A DNA stretch of 64,000 nt, taken from Bifidobacterium breve (GTDB taxonomy: Bacteria > Actinomycetota > Acidimicrobiia > Acidimicrobiales > Acidimicrobilacustridaceae). A program made the translations under genes and the position numbers. Shown here one piece after another: positions 7,602 to 15,466 of this stretch. The stretch spans positions 59,925 through 123,924 of the forward strand of contig CAMAQM010000003.1 of assembly GCA_945860545.1 (NCBI GenBank), in the 5' to 3' direction. The notes beneath the pieces were generated by a model that was not told where the DNA came from, did not search any database, and was given only the letters and a program-made list of their open reading frames with translations. The number at the start of each line of letters is the position of its first letter. Position 1 is the first letter of the stretch.

Positions 7602-8798
7602 TCAGTCCTTGCGGCGATCCTCGAGCACCAGCTGCCCGTCGCCTTCAAAGGCCAGTGCGGCCCGTCCGGCAACCAGATCCTGAATGCGCTCCCCCATGAG
7701 CTCCGCCCGCCAGCCTTCGCGCAACCGGGCATCCTCGTCCGCACGCAGCAACGACTCAATGTCGGAGCGTGTGGCCAGCAGCGACGGATCAATCGAGAGG
7801 TCCCGGCCGAGCTGACTGATCCAGGCGGTCACCAGCGCCACGGCGGGACGCAGTGCCCGGTCGAGCTCGGGCGGCGCCTGGCCGCTGGGGGGTGCAGGGG
7901 CGTCGAGGCCACGCCGTACCGCCCCGAGAATGCCTTCGGCGGCCCCGCCACCGGTGTGGCGGCCGTCCACACCCCTGATTGACGCCAACTCGTCACGAGT
8001 GGCGGGGACCCGTTGGGCAATGGTGACCACCGCCATGTCCGGCAACACGAACCGGACCGGCTGATTGACCTCAGCCGCCCTTCGTTCACGCCACGCTGCG
8101 ACTTCGCGCACCACACTGCGGTCACGCCCACGCAGACTCCGGGCCTCCTTGATCCGAAGCCACGCATCGTCGGGGTCGCGCACCGAACGTCCTCGCTGAC
8201 GCCGAAGCTCGATTTCGTCAATCGCCCATTGCAGTCGTCCAAGGTCGGTCAACTCCGTCGTCTGCACCGACCGAACCTCGAGGAGGTGGGCGACGTCGGA
8301 GGCGGCGTAGGCGAGTTGCTTGGCCCCGAGCGGCCTCGCCATCCAGTCGGTGAGACGTTCCGCCTTGGCCAGCTTCACCCCCACCACCCGCTCGCACAGC
8401 GTGGCGAGCGAGGGGGTGGACAACCCGAGGAATCCGGCCGCCACCTGGGTGTCGTACATCACGGCGGGTACCGCACCCACGGCGTAATCGAGAACTTCGA
8501 GGTCCTGATCGGCGGCGTGGAACACCGCCGTGGAGGCCGAGTCGAACAACGGCGACAGCCCAGCGATGTCCACGGCGAGTGGGTCGACGAGCACCAGCCC
8601 ACCCGGCCAGGCCAACTGCACCAACGCCAGTTGCGGGAAGTACGTCCGCTCCCGATGGAACTCGGTGTCAATGGCGAACTCGGACTCGCCCGCCAACGTG
8701 TCCACCACCCCGGCGAGGGCGGCATCCGACGTGATGAGTGTGGGGCCTTGGTCGTCGGGGTGGCTCACGAAGATGTGCTCACCGTGGGCTGTCGCCAC
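7602..8798 (-). CDS. rnd: ribonuclease D-type 3'-5' exonuclease with HRDC domain
   Basis: RNase D trims the 3' ends of tRNA precursors and other small RNAs. The 398-residue product carries the DEDDy exonuclease motifs in order: FAIDTEFHRE (motif I, about residue 40), VFHAADQDLEVL (motif II, about residue 94) and YAASDVAHLL with the catalytic Tyr and Asp (motif III, about residue 163). An HRDC-like helical nucleic-acid-binding region covers the C-terminal half. GTG 8798 lies inside the 3' end of the MobA-rhodanese gene (20-base overlap) and has no ribosome-binding site of its own, so translation is probably coupled. It is the last gene of a three-gene minus-strand operon. Confidence 0.92.
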   Translation of the reverse strand: MATAHGEHIFVSHPDDQGPTLITSDAALAGVVDTLAGESEFAIDTEFHRERTYFPQLALVQLAWPGGLVLVDPLAVDIAGLSPLFDSASTAVFHAADQDLEVLDYAVGAVPAVMYDTQVAAGFLGLSTPSLATLCERVVGVKLAKAERLTDWMARPLGAKQLAYAASDVAHLLEVRSVQTTELTDLGRLQWAIDEIELRRQRGRSVRDPDDAWLRIKEARSLRGRDRSVVREVAAWRERRAAEVNQPVRFVLPDMAVVTIAQRVPATRDELASIRGVDGRHTGGGAAEGILGAVRRGLDAPAPPSGQAPPELDRALRPAVALVTAWISQLGRDLSIDPSLLATRSDIESLLRADEDARLREGWRAELMGERIQDLVAGRAALAFEGDGQLVLEDRRKD

Positions 8799-9678
8799 TC
8801 ACGACAGCGTTCCCGGCCTCGATCCAGGCCATGGTTCCACCCGCCACGTTGATGGCGTCAAGACCCTGAGCCCGCAGGAACGTCACGGCACTGGCGCTTC
8901 GGCCACCCGAACGACACACCACGTACACCGGTCCATCCCCACCGAACTCGTCGACGCGCTCGGGGACATCGGCCAGTGGGATCAGCACTGCTCCGGGCAC
9001 ATGGCCTTCGGCGTACTCGTCAGGCTGGCGGACGTCGACGAGTCGCACCCCGTCGACGACGAGACCAGACAGGACGGTGACGTCAACGACAGGGATCTCT
9101 TCGGGGTCACTCACCCCCAAAGCGTACCCCGAGACGAGATCCTCGGGGGTGTCCACATCGTGCGCCGTGCGCTCATCGACCTCGACGTGCACCCCACCGA
9201 CGGCCTCGAGGAGTCCACCCATGGTTCGTCCACCTGCGGCGAACCAGTGGGTCGCAGCGTCAAGACACGTCGAAGCGCGCCAGGCCCCGACCGTTGGATG
9301 GGCGGCACCACCGGCCACGGCAACAGCAGCGGGCGCGCCGTCTTGCACCGCCGAGACCAAAAGCGCCAGGTCGGCGGACACCAGGTCGGGGTGGTCACAG
9401 GCGACCACGAGGACCACGGTGGAGGCGTCGGTGTCGGACGCGGCGAGCGCGGTGATCACCCCACCAGCCGGACCCTCACCCGGCCACCGGTCCGAGATGG
9501 TGGACACCCCGTGCGGTTCGAGGAGCGAGGAGAGTCGGTCATCTGCCCCGACGGCGACCACGCGTGAGGCACCGGCTTGGCGCACCCGTTCCACGACCCG
9601 CAGCACAAGGGGTCGACCACCGATCTCGACGAACGCCTTGTTGCGACCCATGCGACGCGACGCCCCACCACAGAGCAC
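8779..9678 (-). CDS. molybdenum cofactor guanylyltransferase (MobA-like) fused to a rhodanese domain
   Basis: The N-terminal ~190 residues form an NTP-transferase domain of the MobA type: LCGGASRRMGRNKA binds the nucleotide phosphates and VACDHPDL holds the metal-binding Asp. The C-terminal ~100 residues form a rhodanese domain with DVRQPDEYAEGHVPGA and the active-site loop CRSGGRS, whose cysteine is intact. GTG 9678 gives MLCGG, cutting off the usual first beta strand. The in-frame sequence upstream reads FVAAVLCGG back to a CTG at 9706-9708 that overlaps the preceding stop as CTGA, so the true start may be that CTG (309 residues). A role in Mo-cofactor nucleotide attachment, with rhodanese handling sulfur, is inferred. 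Confidence 0.85.
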   Translation of the reverse strand: MLCGGASRRMGRNKAFVEIGGRPLVLRVVERVRQAGASRVVAVGADDRLSSLLEPHGVSTISDRWPGEGPAGGVITALAASDTDASTVVLVVACDHPDLVSADLALLVSAVQDGAPAAVAVAGGAAHPTVGAWRASTCLDAATHWFAAGGRTMGGLLEAVGGVHVEVDERTAHDVDTPEDLVSGYALGVSDPEEIPVVDVTVLSGLVVDGVRLVDVRQPDEYAEGHVPGAVLIPLADVPERVDEFGGDGPVYVVCRSGGRSASAVTFLRAQGLDAINVAGGTMAWIEAGNAVVSGDSPR

Positions 9679-9704
9679 CGCTGCAACGAACGGACCGTGG
9701 TGGT

Positions 9705-10943
9705 TCAGGGCGCAACACCGCCGTAGGTGGCGGCCTTGCCGCGGCTTTCACCGTGGTTGGCGACCGCGTCGGCGAGGTCGCTGCAGAATTCGTCGATCAC
9801 GTGACGGTGATAGGGGAACAACATGGCGTGCAGACCGCCGGGTTGACGGTCAAGGTTCCAGCCGTGGTCATCCATCACGTCACCAATGGCGAACGTGTCG
9901 TAGCGATCCGACCCGAACTCGAACACCGACATGTCGGGATCGCCGTGCACCGCCATGGAGTCAATGGCGTTGATACCGGCGGTGAACCCGGCGGTCGCCT
10001 CCATGACCTGGGAGGCCTTGGTCATGTACCCCTCCTCCCCAAGGAACCGGATGGCGGCCCACGCTCCAGCCATCGCCGCCGCAGGTCGGGTGCCGGCCGT
10101 GGTCGGCGAGCCGTACAGGCCCCCCGGCCAGTCCGAATAGAGGAACCACTGCCGACGAACCATCGCCGGGTCCCGGTACAGGACGGTCGACACGCCCTTG
10201 AAGGCGTAGCCGTACTTGTGCACGTCGGCGGAAATAGAGGTCACCCCCTCGACCCGGAAATCCCACGGTGGGACCTGATGCCCCAGTCGCTCCATGAACG
10301 GCAGCATCCACCCACCGAGGCAGGCGTCCACATGACACAGGACGCCGCGCGACGCAGCGATCGCAGCGATGGCGGGAATGGGGTCGATCACCCCGTAGGG
10401 GTAGCAGGGCGCCGACCCCACCACGAGGGCGGTGCGGTCGTCAATGGCGGCGGCGATGCGTTCGGGGTCGGCCCGCAGATCGGCGGCCACGGGGGTGCGG
10501 ACGAGCTCGAGGCCGAGGTAGTGGCAGGCCTTGGCCACCGCCGGGTGCACCGTCTCGGCGGCCACGACGGTGGGGTGATCAATGCCGCGTTCGGACCGTG
10601 CCACCTCACGCGCCGTGTACACGGCGAGAAAGAGGCTCTCAGTACCGCCAGAGGTACACGACCCTGCCATCGGCTCGGTGTGGACCAACGCCGTGGCAGC
10701 CGAGACGATGTCCGCCTCGATCTGCTGCAGGGATGGGTACTTGAACGGATTGAGACCGTTCTCGTGGAGGAACGACGTCCCGACCTGCTCGACGAGGTGT
10801 TCGAGCTCGGGGTCGTCAGGGTTGTACACCAGGCTGAACGACCGCCCGCTGCGCCAGTCGAGGTCGCCACCGCGCATTTCCGCCAGCGTGGACAAGACGT
10901 CGGCGGCCGGGACACCTGAGTGGGGGAAGCGCTCTGAGGTCAT
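9705..10943 (-). CDS. PLP-dependent decarboxylase/lyase of the group II (S1P lyase/GadB-like) family
   Basis: This is a fold-type I PLP enzyme of 412 residues. The PLP lysine motif is ISADVHKYGYAFKG (about residue 240), HVDACLGGW (about residue 200) supplies the pyridine-ring aspartate, and SCTSGGTESLFLAV (about residue 114) binds the phosphate. The VHKYGYAFKG form is typical of sphingosine-1-phosphate lyase-like and related amino-acid decarboxylases, so substrate may be an amino acid or a phosphorylated long-chain base; sequence alone does not decide. The ATG is preceded by TAGAGT with a 6-base gap (leaderless). It heads the operon with the MobA-rhodanese fusion and RNase D. Confidence 0.85.
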   Translation of the reverse strand: MTSERFPHSGVPAADVLSTLAEMRGGDLDWRSGRSFSLVYNPDDPELEHLVEQVGTSFLHENGLNPFKYPSLQQIEADIVSAATALVHTEPMAGSCTSGGTESLFLAVYTAREVARSERGIDHPTVVAAETVHPAVAKACHYLGLELVRTPVAADLRADPERIAAAIDDRTALVVGSAPCYPYGVIDPIPAIAAIAASRGVLCHVDACLGGWMLPFMERLGHQVPPWDFRVEGVTSISADVHKYGYAFKGVSTVLYRDPAMVRRQWFLYSDWPGGLYGSPTTAGTRPAAAMAGAWAAIRFLGEEGYMTKASQVMEATAGFTAGINAIDSMAVHGDPDMSVFEFGSDRYDTFAIGDVMDDHGWNLDRQPGGLHAMLFPYHRHVIDEFCSDLADAVANHGESRGKAATYGGVAP

Positions 10944-10949
10944 GACCGC

Positions 10950-10955
10950 ACTCTA
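10950..10955 (-). promoter_or_regulatory. -10 box TAGAGT, leaderless PLP decarboxylase operon
   Basis: On the minus strand TAGAGT ends 6 bases before ATG 10943, with no Shine-Dalgarno sequence between. Confidence 0.6.
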
Positions 10956-10985
10956 GAGCCGTCCGTCACTCCGCTAGGCGGTGGG

Positions 10986-11438
10986 TCAGCCGTCCGCCAT
11001 CTCCGGCGGCGGCCAGGAGGGATCGAGCTGGACCAGGAACAGCGCGCAGCGTTCCTGTTCGTCACGCTCGCCGATCAGACCGGCGGTGCGCTGCAGACCG
11101 GCCAGACACCGCAGGAACCCGCGGTTCCCTTCGTGCCGCCACCGCACATAGCCGCTCCCCCGCCACCCGCTTCCCCGCAGCAGGTCAAGACCACGGTGGT
11201 AGCCGACACGATACGCAGCGTAGGCATCGATGGTGGTTGAAGCGGTGTCGCCCAACGCCGCCCAACCGAGCGACAGACGTGGCCAACGCGCCACCACCTC
11301 CCCGATCGCTGGTCGCCGGTCCCCGTCGCCCATTTCGAGAGCCGAGCGAAGGGCGGCGAGGAACTCCGGGTCCTCGGACGGCAACGCAGTTTCGGGTGGG
11401 CCGCTTGCAGCAAGGCCGATGGGTTGTGACTCGCTCAT
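10986..11438 (-). CDS. DUF3151 domain protein
   Basis: This 150-residue protein matches the actinobacterial DUF3151 type: a short disordered N-terminus followed by helical segments rich in Trp, Arg and Gly (ARWPRLSLGWAALGD, YRVGYHRGLDLLRGSGWRGSG, VRWRHEGNRGFLRCLAGL). No biochemical function is established for the family. It overlaps the upstream hydrolase by 4 bases, suggesting co-translation, yet TAGGAT also sits 6 bases before its ATG, inside the hydrolase coding sequence, so it may have its own leaderless transcript as well. Confidence 0.85.
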   Translation of the reverse strand: MSESQPIGLAASGPPETALPSEDPEFLAALRSALEMGDGDRRPAIGEVVARWPRLSLGWAALGDTASTTIDAYAAYRVGYHRGLDLLRGSGWRGSGYVRWRHEGNRGFLRCLAGLQRTAGLIGERDEQERCALFLVQLDPSWPPPEMADG

Positions 11439-12304
11439 GGCCGAATCCTACCGACACACTCACGCACTGCTGCGGCAACGACACCCGGGTGAGTGATGTG
11501 GGCGCCATGATCTGCGCCCGGCGCCGACACCACGGTCGCCCCCGTGATGAGCGATGTCATCACCGTGACCGCCCGGGCGTGGCGGACCTCGGTCGCAGTC
11601 CCGACACCGAGCACCACCGGGACCGACACTGCGCCAAACTCGATGGCCTCGGCGGCACGGGCTGCCTCCATGTCGTCAACGAGTGCGAGCCCTTCCGCTT
11701 CCCGGGTGCGACGGATGCCAGCGGGAAGCGACTCCCAGTGGGCGTCACCGAGACGCTGGCGGAGGAACGACTCCATCGCCGCAGCGCCCCGCCTGCGACG
11801 CTCGTCACCAAAGGGGGCGCCGTCGGGCACCGGCGTGACCGGCGAGGAACGTTGGGTCGTACCCGAGGAACGCCACCACGACTCCCACGGCATCGGTGGC
11901 TCCCATGCGACCACGCCGCTGACCAGTTCGGGGTACTCCACCGCCGTGGCGAGCGCAATGAGGGCACCCATGGAGTGGCCAGCGACGATCAGCGGCGCTC
12001 CCCCGTTGACCACCGCAGCGGCTCGCGCCGACCCGATGACCACGATGAGGTCTCCCACGGCATCGGCTAGGACCTCGGCGCCGCTGCGGACACGGCGCAC
12101 CCCCTTGTCGAGCGAGCGCCCGTACCCGCGACGGTCGAAACGGACGACATCCATGTCCGGGAGTTCACGACCCACACGGGCGAACGCGGCACCACGGTCG
12201 GCAGCGCCGTGGACGAACACCACAATCGGCGTGGAGAGCGTCACCGGCTCGCCGTGGCGGCGGTGGATCTCAAGCGGCCCCTCCGCAGAGAGGTCAGCGC
12301 TCAC
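11435..12304 (-). CDS. alpha/beta hydrolase
   Basis: This 289-residue protein has the alpha/beta hydrolase fold with oxyanion strand VVFVHGAADRG (about residue 30), DRRGYGRS after beta-4, and the nucleophile elbow GHSMG (about residue 114). A C-terminal GADHG (about residue 265) supplies the catalytic histidine. The family covers esterases, lipases and peroxidases, and no substrate can be named. GTG 12304 overlaps the stop of the pyruvate kinase gene by 4 bases (GTGA), so it belongs to the pyk transcript. Confidence 0.85.
   Translation of the reverse strand: MSADLSAEGPLEIHRRHGEPVTLSTPIVVFVHGAADRGAAFARVGRELPDMDVVRFDRRGYGRSLDKGVRRVRSGAEVLADAVGDLIVVIGSARAAAVVNGGAPLIVAGHSMGALIALATAVEYPELVSGVVAWEPPMPWESWWRSSGTTQRSSPVTPVPDGAPFGDERRRRGAAAMESFLRQRLGDAHWESLPAGIRRTREAEGLALVDDMEAARAAEAIEFGAVSVPVVLGVGTATEVRHARAVTVMTSLITGATVVSAPGADHGAHITHPGVVAAAVRECVGRIRP
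11445..11450 (-). promoter_or_regulatory. internal -10 box TAGGAT before DUF3151
   Basis: TAGGAT on the minus strand ends 6 bases before ATG 11438 and lies within the 3' end of the hydrolase gene. Confidence 0.45.
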
Positions 12305-13740
12305 GGGATGCCGACGAGTCGAACCGTGTCGGTGGCCTGCCCGGGGTAGTAGTCCGAACCGTGGAGCACCGCCACAAGGTCACCGGATCGCACCAGTCCC
12401 CGCTCCAGCGCCGCGGCGATGGCCCGGTCGACCTGGTTGTCGGGGCTGGTGTCGGCGGGCAGGAGGTAGGGCGACGCCCCCCAACTCAGGGTCAACTGCC
12501 GGCAGGTCCGCTCGTCAGTGGAGAACCCGAAGATCGGGGCCTCGGGCCGGAAACGCGCGATGGAGCGCACGGTGAACCCCGTCCGTGAGATGCACAAGAT
12601 GGCGGCGGCTTTCGTGTCGGTGGCCGCCCGCCAACCCGCCATCGACATCGTGTTGGTCACGGCGTCGTCCATCGAGCCGCGTGCGATCTGCTCACGGTGG
12701 TACACGGCCACGGTGTTGGCCCAGCGTTCGTAATCGAACTCCTGGTCGGCACGCCGGGCGATGCGGGCCATCGTCGCCACCGCGTTAGCAGGATCGGCGC
12801 CCACGGCGGACTCCGCTGAGAGCATCAACGCCGACGACCCGTCGAACACGGCGTTGGCAACATCGGACGCCTCAGCGCGCGTGGGTGACGGAGCGGTGAC
12901 CATCGACTCCAACATCTGGGTGGCGGTGATCACCGGTCGACCCAACGCGATGCACTGCCCGATGATCTTCTTTTGGAGGTGCGGAACCTCTTCGATGGGG
13001 AACTCGGCGCCAAGGTCCCCCCGGGCCACCATGATCGCCCCGGCCACCTCAATGATCGAGCTCAGGTTGTCGACCGCTGCGCGGGTCTCGATCTTGGCGA
13101 CCACGAGGGGACCTTCGGGGTGGGGCACGGTTCCGATACGCCGAACGTCGTGGGCGCTTCGGACGAACGACAGCGCCACCATGTCGACTCCTCGATCGAC
13201 GAAGGCGTCGAGGAGTCGGAGATCTTCATCTGTCGGCGCGGTCACGGTGAGCCGATCAGAAGGGATGTGCACCCCAGGTCGGCCTTTGATCGGGCCGCCG
13301 TGGAGGATGCGCACCTCAAGGGCATCGCCGGTGTTGGCCACCGCCTCGGCCACCACCGCACCGTCCCCGAAGGCAAGGTGGTCGCCGGGTTCGACGTCGT
13401 CGAGCAGGCTGGCGTAGTCGACGTGGATGAGGTTGGCATTCGACGAGCCGGTGCCCGGCACGAGACGCAACATGGCTCCGGCGGGCAGCACGATGCCGTT
13501 TCCCTCGACGTGCCCGGCCCGCACCTTGGGTCCGGGCAGGTCGGCGAGGATGCCGACCTCGCGTCCGAGATCGGCGGCGATGCTGCGAATGGCGTCGAAC
13601 CGGGCGAGGGCGATCTCGAGGGTTTCGTGCGCCAGACCAAGACGGGCCACGTCCATTCCCGCCACCATCAGGGCCTTGAGGACCTCCGGTGAGTCCGAGG
13701 CAGGGCCAATGGTCGCCACCACCTTGGTCCGTCGCTGCAT
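12301..13740 (-). CDS. pyk: pyruvate kinase
   Basis: Pyruvate kinase converts phosphoenolpyruvate and ADP to pyruvate and ATP, the last step of glycolysis. The 479-residue product begins MQRRTKVVATIGPAS, the standard N-terminus. It contains the metal-binding segment VVAKIETRAAVDN, MVARGDLGAEFPIEEVP and ITATQMLESM with the catalytic Thr region. The C-terminal allosteric-type domain is present. The ATG is 6 bases downstream of TAGGGT, so the mRNA is probably leaderless. The gene is divergent from the histidine phosphatase, the two start codons being 43 bases apart, and overlaps the hydrolase downstream. Confidence 0.97.
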   Translation of the reverse strand: MQRRTKVVATIGPASDSPEVLKALMVAGMDVARLGLAHETLEIALARFDAIRSIAADLGREVGILADLPGPKVRAGHVEGNGIVLPAGAMLRLVPGTGSSNANLIHVDYASLLDDVEPGDHLAFGDGAVVAEAVANTGDALEVRILHGGPIKGRPGVHIPSDRLTVTAPTDEDLRLLDAFVDRGVDMVALSFVRSAHDVRRIGTVPHPEGPLVVAKIETRAAVDNLSSIIEVAGAIMVARGDLGAEFPIEEVPHLQKKIIGQCIALGRPVITATQMLESMVTAPSPTRAEASDVANAVFDGSSALMLSAESAVGADPANAVATMARIARRADQEFDYERWANTVAVYHREQIARGSMDDAVTNTMSMAGWRAATDTKAAAILCISRTGFTVRSIARFRPEAPIFGFSTDERTCRQLTLSWGASPYLLPADTSPDNQVDRAIAAALERGLVRSGDLVAVLHGSDYYPGQATDTVRLVGIP

Positions 13741-13746
13741 GACCTC

Positions 13747-13752
13747 ACCCTA
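13747..13752 (-). promoter_or_regulatory. -10 box TAGGGT, leaderless pyk
   Basis: On the minus strand TAGGGT ends 6 bases before ATG 13740. The divergent TAGTAT box is 19 bp away. Confidence 0.6.
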
Positions 13753-13771
13753 CCGCGAGGCCCCCAACTCC

Positions 13772-13777
13772 TAGTAT
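13772..13777 (+). promoter_or_regulatory. -10 box TAGTAT, leaderless histidine phosphatase
   Basis: TAGTAT ends 6 bases before GTG 13784. No ribosome-binding site is visible. Confidence 0.6.
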
Positions 13778-13783
13778 CGGTTT

Positions 13784-14383
13784 GTGGAACTGGTGCTGAT
13801 CCGACACGGCCTTCCGATCCGACTCGACGCCGTCGACGGACCAGCTGACCCCCCTCTTGACGACCTCGGCGTCCAACAGGCGGAAGCGTTGGCCGCCGAC
13901 CTCGGCCCGGTCCATCTCGACGCCATCTACACAAGTCCGCTGCTGCGGGCCCGTCAGACTGCGGCTCCCATCGAGGTGGCCACCGGCCTGAACGCCGGTG
14001 TGATCGACGGAGTGGCCGAGTGGGATCGGCATGCATCGTCGTACATCCCCGTTGAACAGCTTCGGGTTGAGGCGCCCGAGGTGTGGCGGGCACTCGCAAG
14101 TGGCGACCTCGCCGCACTCGGCATCGACGTTGACGACTTCGTCGGGCGCGTCCTCGACGCCATGTCGTCAATCGCCGCCGCCCACTCCGGCCAGCGGGTC
14201 GGGGTGGTGTGTCACGGCGGCGTGATCAACGTGTACCTGTCCCAGGTGCTCGGTCTTGACCGTCTCTTGTTCTTCCAGCCCGGATACACCAGCGTTTCAC
14301 GGGTGGCGGTCACCGACGAGGGCCGCACCGGGGTGCTCAGCATCAACGAGACGGGTCACCTCCGACAGCTGACTCCTCGCTGA
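13784..14383 (+). CDS. histidine phosphatase superfamily protein (phosphoglycerate mutase-like)
   Basis: This 199-residue protein shows the histidine-phosphatase core: LIRHGLPIR with the phospho-accepting histidine at residue 8, SPLLRARQTAAPI (about residue 46) and VVCHGGVINVYL with the second catalytic histidine (about residue 146). Members range from phosphoglycerate mutase to broad phosphatases, and this length without the mutase insert suggests a phosphatase. GTG 13784 is fixed by the TAGTAT box. The 3' end overlaps the convergent membrane-anchored ORF by 41 bases, the longest tail-to-tail overlap in the window. Confidence 0.87.
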   Translation: MELVLIRHGLPIRLDAVDGPADPPLDDLGVQQAEALAADLGPVHLDAIYTSPLLRARQTAAPIEVATGLNAGVIDGVAEWDRHASSYIPVEQLRVEAPEVWRALASGDLAALGIDVDDFVGRVLDAMSSIAAAHSGQRVGVVCHGGVINVYLSQVLGLDRLLFFQPGYTSVSRVAVTDEGRTGVLSINETGHLRQLTPR

Positions 14384-14798
14384 GGTGGCGGGTCCACACC
14401 ACGGTGCGCGACGGGGCCGACGCCGTGGTCGCCTCGTCGAACACGCGGCGGTCGAAACCCGGGAGTGCGTCAAGGTGCAGGCGCAATCCGGTGGCGTCCA
14501 CCCGATCGAGCGGCACGAGAGCGCCACGGTCGGGTCCGGCACCGATGAGCACCACACCCCCCGACGCCTTGTGTGGGCCGAACGCCGCGCGCAGCACCTC
14601 GACTTCGGTCGCCTCCGCCCACGACACCTCTTCGACCCTGCCGTCAGCGAGGACGCGGCGAACCCCGGCAGTGTCGACGTGAACGGTGGCCGCCGACGCC
14701 CGATCCCTTGCCCGACGACCCTCGTTGCGAAGCACGCCGATCACCACGGCGGGGGCGCACACAAGCACCGCCAGCACCACCAACACCAGCGTCGACAT
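14343..14798 (-). CDS. membrane-anchored hypothetical protein
   Basis: This 151-residue product is not recognised. It has an N-terminal membrane segment (about residues 2-24, STLVLVVLAVLVCAPAVVIGVL) and a soluble domain with alternating strands (VHVDTAGVRRVLADGRVEEVSWAEATEVEVL), resembling PH-like small domains of actinobacterial membrane proteins. ATG 14798 overlaps the flavin reductase stop by one base (TGATG), supporting co-translation. The last 41 bases lie opposite the histidine phosphatase 3' end. Coupling to the upstream gene is the best evidence that it is real. Confidence 0.68.
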   Translation of the reverse strand: MSTLVLVVLAVLVCAPAVVIGVLRNEGRRARDRASAATVHVDTAGVRRVLADGRVEEVSWAEATEVEVLRAAFGPHKASGGVVLIGAGPDRGALVPLDRVDATGLRLHLDALPGFDRRVFDEATTASAPSRTVVWTRHLSEESAVGGDPSR

Positions 14799-15433
14799 CA
14801 GTCGTCGGCCTCTTCGAGGGGCGGCGCCCCGGCGGCCGCCCGGATGGCATCGACCCGAGCCAGCAACCGGTCCCGCACCGAGCCACCCTCTGTGGTGCGG
14901 GCCTTTTCCGACGACACCCGCCACCCCTGACGCGACGAGTAGACGAGCGCTGGTTCACGGGTGCGACCTTCCCCGACTTCGACCACACGGGCAAACACCA
15001 GTCGGTGATCGAGCGGGGGACCCTCCGGCCCGGCGGTCTCCCCGATTGACAACACTTCACACCCCAGCCACGCAATGCAGTTGCGCACCACCCACCAGGG
15101 CTCGCCCTGGTCGTGGGTCGAGTCGACGGGCTCGAGGTACGTGTCGATGAGTTGCTCGAACCTGCGGCCCGGGTAGGAGAACCACTGACCCTCCTCGATC
15201 TGGTCACCGGCGAGAAGCGAGACGGCGAAGCGCCCACTGTCGCTGATCAGGGGCCAGGTGTCGTGCAGTGGCGAGACCGAGGCCATCACGATCGGTTCAC
15301 CGAAGGAGATCTGACTCACCCAGTGCGAGGTGTAGGCACGCACCGTCCCGCCGTGGGCGGCGGCCACGACCTGCACACCCTCCACCATCTGGCCCAGGCA
15401 TCGCTTGATCGACTGGTCAATCATGGACGCCAT
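14798..15433 (-). CDS. flavin reductase-like FMN-binding domain protein
   Basis: This 211-residue protein has the split-barrel flavin reductase pattern: an early SHWVSQISFGEPIVMASVSP segment (about residues 36-55), then FAVSLLAGDQIEEGQWFS, which bind FMN in the family, and CEVLSIGETAGPEGPPLDHRLVFARVV. It probably reduces or carries a flavin, or serves as the reductase of a two-component oxygenase. Start choice: ATG 15433 (MASMIDQ) or ATG 15424 (MIDQ); neither has a clear -10 box or Shine-Dalgarno site. It overlaps the membrane-anchored ORF by one base. Confidence 0.8.
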   Translation of the reverse strand: MASMIDQSIKRCLGQMVEGVQVVAAAHGGTVRAYTSHWVSQISFGEPIVMASVSPLHDTWPLISDSGRFAVSLLAGDQIEEGQWFSYPGRRFEQLIDTYLEPVDSTHDQGEPWWVVRNCIAWLGCEVLSIGETAGPEGPPLDHRLVFARVVEVGEGRTREPALVYSSRQGWRVSSEKARTTEGGSVRDRLLARVDAIRAAAGAPPLEEADD

Positions 15434-15453
15434 CAAACCATGTCGGACCGCAC

Positions 15454-15459
15454 TACGGT
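15454..15459 (+). promoter_or_regulatory. -10 box TACGGT, leaderless phosphodiesterase
   Basis: TACGGT ends 7 bases before GTG 15467 and identifies this GTG as the start within a longer open frame. Confidence 0.55.
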
Positions 15460-15466
15460 GCGCCAG

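Noticed and set aside
8013..9567. Long plus-strand frames opposite rnd and the MobA-rhodanese gene
   Set aside because: No domain, and strong conserved motifs exist on the minus strand.
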